Source of the DNA: Sva-07 sp963741755
GTDB taxonomy: Bacteria; Actinomycetota; Acidimicrobiia; Acidimicrobiales; Ilumatobacteraceae
DNA: 64,000 nucleotides
Assembly (NCBI GenBank): GCA_963741755.1
Contig: CAVUJG010000007.1
Coordinates: 124,001-188,000, forward strand
Direction: 5' to 3'
Shown one piece after another: positions 60,131 to 64,000 of the stretch (its first letter is position 1; each line of letters opens with the position of its first letter). A model generated the notes under the pieces. The model was not told the DNA's origin. It did not search any database and worked only from the letters and a program-made list of their open reading frames with translations. The position numbers were made by a program, and so were the translations under genes.

Positions 60131-61642
60131 TCAGTGGCGGAAGTGGCGCTGGCCGGTGAAGACCATGGCGATGCCGTGTTCATCGGCGGCCGCTATGACT
60201 TCGTCGTCGCGGACCGAGCCGCCAGGTTGGATGACGCACGCGATGCCGGCGCCAGCAGCAGCATCGAGGCCGTCGCGGAACGGGAAGAACGCGTCGCTCG
60301 CGCAGGCGCCACCTGTCGCCCGGCCGGCTGACCGTTCGGCGGCGATGCGAGCCGAATCGAGACGGTTCTGCTGGCCGGCACCGATACCGAACGCCTGCAG
60401 GTCCTTGACGTAGACGATCGCGTTGCTGCTGACCGCTGCGCAGACCTGCCACGCGAACTCCAGGTCGGCCCACTGAGCGTCGGTCGGTTGGGCAGCGGTG
60501 ACCACTCGCCACTCGGCGCTGCGACCTGCGATCGGATCCGGCTGCTGAACGAGCAGACCACCGTCGACCGGGCGGACATCGAACGGCAGCGGCGATGCCG
60601 CGTTGGCCGACATCACCCGCAGGTTCTTCTTGACGGCGAGGATCTCGAGCGCTTCGGGCTCGAAGTCGGGCGCAACGACGACCTCGGTGAACACGTCGCC
60701 GATCGCTGTGGCCATGTCGGCAGTCACGGTGCGGTTCGCAGCGATGATCCCACCGAACGCGCTGACGGGGTCACAGGCGTTGGCGCGAATGTACGCCTCG
60801 GTGATGTCGTCGGCGACCGCCACCCCACAGGGGTTGGCGTGCTTGACGACCACCACCGCCGGCTCGTCGAAACGGTGGACGAGTCGCCACGCCGCTTCGG
60901 TGTCGAACACGTTGAGGTAACTGAGTTCCTTGCCACCGTGCTGAGTCATGGAATCCCACCAACTCGTCGCCCCTGCCTGGCGGTATCGGGCGCCCTGCTG
61001 ATGAGGATTCTCGCCATAGCGCAGCGGCTGCGCGAGTTCGAGCGCGAGGTGGATCGACGTCGGGAGTGCCACGTCGTCGCCATCAGCCGACGTCGTCTCG
61101 TCGAACCAGGTGACGATCGCAGCGTCGTAAGCAGCGGTGTGGGCGAACGCGGTCCGCGCGAGACGATGCCGCGTGGCGTCGGTGAGCGAACCCTCGTCAC
61201 GTAGCTCGCTCAGCACCGACTCGTAGTCGGCCGGGTCGACCAGGACACCGACGTGCGCATGGTTCTTGGCGGCCGCACGGACCATGGCCGGTCCCCCGAT
61301 GTCGATCAGCCCGATGCTCGGGTCGGAGGAGAACGGGTACAGGTTGACCACGACGAGGTCGATCGGCTCGATGCCGTGGTGCTCCATGTCGGCGACGTGT
61401 TCGGCGTCGGTGGGGTCGGCGAGGATGCCGCCGTGGATCTTCGGGTGCAGCGTGACCACTCGATGCCCGAGAATGGCCGGCAGCCCCGTGAGCTCGGCCA
61501 CATCGGTGACCGGAACGTCGGCGTCTGCGAGGGCTCGGGCGGTGCCGCCACTCGACACGAGCGACCACCCCAGACGGTGGAGCGACTCGGCGAATTCGAC
61601 GATGCCGGATTTGTCGTAGACGGAGAGCAGCGCAGTGGGCAC
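60131..61642 (-). CDS. purH: Bifunctional AICAR transformylase/IMP cyclohydrolase
   Basis: A 503-residue enzyme for the last two steps of de novo purine synthesis. The N-terminal cyclohydrolase (about 1-195) reads ALLSVYDKSGIVEFAESLHR, LGWSLVSSGGTARALADADV and GHRVVTLHPKIHGGILAD. The C-terminal transformylase contains LRYGENPHQQGARYRQAG, VVKHANPCGVAVADDITEAY and the His in KHANPCG. The GTG at 61642 is supported by TACGGT ending 7 nt upstream; an ATG at 61681 would add 13 residues. Confidence 0.94.
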   Translation of the reverse strand: MPTALLSVYDKSGIVEFAESLHRLGWSLVSSGGTARALADADVPVTDVAELTGLPAILGHRVVTLHPKIHGGILADPTDAEHVADMEHHGIEPIDLVVVNLYPFSSDPSIGLIDIGGPAMVRAAAKNHAHVGVLVDPADYESVLSELRDEGSLTDATRHRLARTAFAHTAAYDAAIVTWFDETTSADGDDVALPTSIHLALELAQPLRYGENPHQQGARYRQAGATSWWDSMTQHGGKELSYLNVFDTEAAWRLVHRFDEPAVVVVKHANPCGVAVADDITEAYIRANACDPVSAFGGIIAANRTVTADMATAIGDVFTEVVVAPDFEPEALEILAVKKNLRVMSANAASPLPFDVRPVDGGLLVQQPDPIAGRSAEWRVVTAAQPTDAQWADLEFAWQVCAAVSSNAIVYVKDLQAFGIGAGQQNRLDSARIAAERSAGRATGGACASDAFFPFRDGLDAAAGAGIACVIQPGGSVRDDEVIAAADEHGIAMVFTGQRHFRH

Positions 61643-61649
61643 GAACGCG

Positions 61650-61655
61650 ACCGTA
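61650..61655 (-). promoter_or_regulatory. -10 element (TACGGT) setting the purH start
   Basis: It ends 7 nt before the GTG at 61642, inside the frame that the upstream ATG at 61681 would open. Confidence 0.5.
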
Positions 61656-61788
61656 GCCAACGCGTCGCCGCGACGAGACATGACAACACGACCGCCACTA
61701 CCAGTGAGGTGCGCGGTCGGTGTCGACACCAGGGCTACGGTGCCGTTCGGGGAGAACCGCACACCCGCGATTCCGGAGGGGATTCACC

Positions 61789-62389
61789 ATGGACTTCAGC
61801 AAATTCAAGACATCCGACTGGCTCATGATCGGAGGTGGCATCGGAATCTTCATCTTCGGATTCTTCAACTGGGTGACCGTGTCCGGTTTCGGTTTCTCCA
61901 GCTCCGGCGGCAACGTCTTCGACTTCTTCTTCACCGGCACGATCCCGTGGTTCCTGGTGATCGCCAGCGCGGTGATCACCGTCCTGCTCGTCCAAGGCAT
62001 CCTGAAAGCGGACCAGGCGCCGTGGCCGCTGATCCTGCTCGTTGCCACCGGCCTCGCCGCGCTGTTGCTGCTGCTGCGGACTCATCTTCAACCCGATCGA
62101 CGGCAAGGATGCGATCGAATCCGCGGGCGGCGACGTCGGTCGTGGGATCGGCATGATCCTGTCGGTGCTGGCCGGTCTCGTTGCAGCCGCCGGTGGCTAC
62201 CTGAACTTCCAGGCCTCGGGCGGCACGCTCAAGGACCTGACCGACGTCGACAAGCTCAAGTCGAGCTTCGCCAAGGGAGACGGCGCCAAGGGAGACGATG
62301 CTCCCCCGCCACCACCGCCGATGGATCCCCCACCGGCACCCCCGGCACCGCCCGCGCCGCCGACACCTCCCGCCCCACCTGCGACCTGA
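61789..62389 (+). pseudogene. Membrane protein with proline-rich tail, single frameshift
   Basis: From the ATG at 61789 (good site GGAGGGG 6-12 nt upstream) 97 codons encode three membrane helices (IGGGIGIFIFGFFNWVTVSG, IPWFLVIASAVITVLLVQGI, LILLVATGLAALLLLLR). At 62080 one surplus base shifts to a second frame, 62081-62389: LIFNPIDGKDAIESAGGDVG, a fourth helix (MILSVLAGLVAAAGGYLNF), SGGTLKDLTDVDKLKSSFAK and an all-Pro/Ala end. Joined, they make about 199 residues of unknown function. It could be a mutation or a sequencing error in the CTG-repeat-rich stretch. Confidence 0.75.
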
Positions 62390-62413
62390 GCACCAGCAAC
62401 CAGGCCTGAAAAC

Positions 62414-62470
62414 GCCGAAATTCGTGAGCGAGGCTCGCGCTGGGCGCGAGGTTCGCTCCGAATCTGTCAC
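62414..62470. repeat. Family B hairpin repeat (diverged copy)
   Basis: CCGAAATTCG and CTCCGAATC-type arms surround a perfect inner CTCGCGC-TGG-GCGCGAG hairpin (62434-62450). The copy sits between the convergent 62389 and sucD (62504) ends. Outer arms are imperfect. Confidence 0.75.
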
Positions 62471-62503
62471 GCTGTTCGGGCGCGTCGTGCTGTCGAGCAG
62501 CGC

Positions 62504-63400
62504 TCAGAGTGAGGCGACGATCTCGGCCATCAGTTCGCCCGCTTCGGTCGGGTTGAGACCGACCTTCACACCAGCTGCGGCGAGCGCATCCATCTTGCCC
62601 TGGGCCGTTCCCTTGCCGCCCGACACGATGGCGCCGGCATGGCCCATCTTCTTGCCGGCCGGCGCGGTGACGCCGGCGATGTAGGCGCTCATCGGCTTGG
62701 TGACGTTGGCCTTGATGAACTCGGCGGCCTCTTCCTCTGCCGACCCACCGATCTCGCCGATCATCATGATCGCGTGCGTCTCGGGGTCGGCCTGGAACTC
62801 GGCCAGGCAGTCGATGAAGTTCGTGCCGGGCACGGGGTCGCCGCCGATGCCGACACACGTCGACACGCCGATGCCCTTCTGCTTGAGTTCGTAGAGCGCC
62901 TGATAGGTCAGCGTGCCGGAGCGGCTGACGATGCCCACGTTCGGGCCGTCGGCGGAAGGCACCTGGGCGATCTCGCCGGCGGTGATGCCGATGTTGCACT
63001 TGCCGGGGCTGATGATGCCGGGGCAGTTCGGGCCGAGCAGTCGGGTACTCGGGAAATCGCGCACGAGCGTGTTGTAGACCTTTGCCTCGTCCTGCGCGGG
63101 AATGCCCTCGGTGATGCAGACGATGAACTCGATGCCGGCCGCCGCCGCTTCGAGGATCGCATCGGAGGCGAACTTCGGCGGAACGGCGACGAACGATGCG
63201 GTGGCACCGGTCGCCGCGACAGCGTCGGCGACGGTGTCGAAGATCGGGATGCCATCGATGTCCTGGCCGGCCTTGCCGGGCGTGACGCCGGCGACGACCT
63301 GAGTGCCGTAGTCGCGGTTGCGCAGGCCGTGGTACTTGCCCTGCCCGCCTGTGAGGCCCTGGACGATGACCTTGGTGTTCTCGTTGACGAAAATGGCCAT
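62504..63400 (-). CDS. sucD: Succinyl-CoA synthetase alpha subunit
   Basis: A 298-residue subunit that binds CoA and carries the phosphohistidine in the reversible succinyl-CoA to succinate step. CoA loop: KVIVQGLTGGQGKYHGLRNR, then PTFVAVPPK-type FVAVPPKFASDAILEAAAAG. The phosphorylated His is in KKMGHAGAIVSGGKGTAQGK. The ATG at 63400 is 7 nt downstream (minus strand) of the sucC stop at 63408, so they form an operon. Confidence 0.95.
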   Translation of the reverse strand: MAIFVNENTKVIVQGLTGGQGKYHGLRNRDYGTQVVAGVTPGKAGQDIDGIPIFDTVADAVAATGATASFVAVPPKFASDAILEAAAAGIEFIVCITEGIPAQDEAKVYNTLVRDFPSTRLLGPNCPGIISPGKCNIGITAGEIAQVPSADGPNVGIVSRSGTLTYQALYELKQKGIGVSTCVGIGGDPVPGTNFIDCLAEFQADPETHAIMMIGEIGGSAEEEAAEFIKANVTKPMSAYIAGVTAPAGKKMGHAGAIVSGGKGTAQGKMDALAAAGVKVGLNPTEAGELMAEIVASL

Positions 63401-63407
63401 GACTACT

Positions 63408-64000
63408 TCACTTCGCTTTCGCAACGGCCGCACGAGCGGCGTCGAGCATGGTGGGTTCGGACTGGAGCTTGTCGGCGGGAATGCCGGCGTCGAGCAGGAT
63501 CTGGCGACCCTCCTCGGCGTTGGTGCCGTCGAGTCGGATCACGATCGGCGCCCGCAGGTCGACGCGACCCATCGCTTCGACGATGCCCTTGGCGACCTCT
63601 TCGCCGCGGGTGATACCGCCGAAGATGTTGATCAGGATCGACTGGACCTTGTCGTCGAAGTTGATCACCTCGAGCGCGCCGGCCATCACGTCGGCGTTCG
63701 CACCGCCGCCGATGTCGAGGAAGTTGGCGGCGGATCCACCGACCTGATTGACCACATCGAGCGTCGACATGGCGAGGCCGGCGCCGTTGGCGATGATGCC
63801 GACCGTGCCGTCGAGGCCGATGTACTGCAGGCCCTTCTCGGCAGCCATCTTCTCGCGCTCGTCCATCTCGGTGAGGCCGCGGAAGGCGTCCCACTCGGGG
63901 TGACGGAACTCGGCGTTCTCGTCGAGCGTGACCTTGGCGTCGAGGGCGTGCACTTCGCCGGTCGGCTTCAGGATCAGCGGGTTGATCTCGGCGAGGTCAC
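63408..64000 (-). CDS. sucC: Succinyl-CoA synthetase beta subunit (N terminus outside window)
   Basis: The visible 197 codons are the C-terminal half of SucC. They open with LAEINPLILKPTGEVHALDA and include TEMDEREKMAAEKGLQYIGL, GTVGIIANGAGLAMSTLDVV, GGSAANFLDIGGGANADVMA, INIFGGITRGEEVAKGIVEA and IRLDGTNAEEGRQILLDAGI. The ATP-grasp N-terminal domain lies beyond 64000. Directly upstream of sucD in the same operon. Confidence 0.95.
   Translation of the reverse strand, partial: DLAEINPLILKPTGEVHALDAKVTLDENAEFRHPEWDAFRGLTEMDEREKMAAEKGLQYIGLDGTVGIIANGAGLAMSTLDVVNQVGGSAANFLDIGGGANADVMAGALEVINFDDKVQSILINIFGGITRGEEVAKGIVEAMGRVDLRAPIVIRLDGTNAEEGRQILLDAGIPADKLQSEPTMLDAARAAVAKAK

Overview
This 64 kb window is high-GC DNA packed with chromosomal housekeeping genes. 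It looks like an actinobacterium, most likely an Acidimicrobiia/Ilumatobacter-type organism. That placement is inferred from two WhiB proteins, a complete pst-phoU-senX3-regX3 cluster with an actinobacterial PHO box, DUF3097, DUF2342 and DUF4349 proteins, an actinobacterial sdhCAB layout, and codon use dominated by G or C in the third position. I see no rRNA or tRNA genes, no CRISPR array, no insertion sequence and no phage genes. One structural signal stands out: two families of short hairpin repeats between genes, one always present as doublets with an exact 61-bp period.

Layout. 1-11449: end of an lnt-like gene, dtd, an aldose epimerase, a tightly coupled glycosyltransferase/methyltransferase/toroid-protein operon, plsC, an MFS transporter, a frameshifted methyltransferase coupled to a nitroreductase, tesB and a sugar dehydrogenase lipoprotein. 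11587-19691: a RIO-type kinase, a moaE/small membrane protein/mreB/ppk2 run, an extended SDR, a DUF2342 protein without its full zinc motif, and a second MFS transporter. 19749-28850: phosphate block on the minus strand, ppk1 then pstS-pstC-pstA-pstB-phoU-senX3-regX3. 29400-38118: two WhiB genes flanking tatA, a MoxR/VWA ATPase pair, a class III cyclase, and two glycoside hydrolase-like genes with altered catalytic residues. 38147-44841: a methyltransferase, sdhCAB and a membrane pyrophosphatase. 44934-53084: DUF3097, an SDR, lipoproteins, SCP2, an Fpg-type glycosylase, purine nucleoside phosphorylase, a GAP-family membrane protein and a decaying ArsR/SRPBCC/DHFR-type cassette. 53331-64000: mdh, a tandem pair of acyltransferase-3/SGNH genes of which one is wrecked by frameshifts, metF, a DUF805 protein, purH, a frameshifted membrane protein, and sucD with partial sucC.

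How the genes work together. Phosphate: the PHO box upstream of pstS, the PstSCAB uptake system, PhoU and the SenX3-RegX3 sensor pair form one regulon, and ppk1 (plus ppk2 elsewhere) and the membrane pyrophosphatase handle polyphosphate and pyrophosphate. Central carbon: mdh, sdhCAB and sucCD are TCA-cycle genes. One-carbon and purine metabolism: metF, purH and purine nucleoside phosphorylase.

Start codons. At least 18 first-in-transcript genes have a TANNNT hexamer ending 5-7 nt before the start codon and no Shine-Dalgarno sequence, suggesting mostly leaderless mRNAs. I used this to choose several starts. Downstream genes in operons mostly use overlapping ATGA or GTGA junctions.
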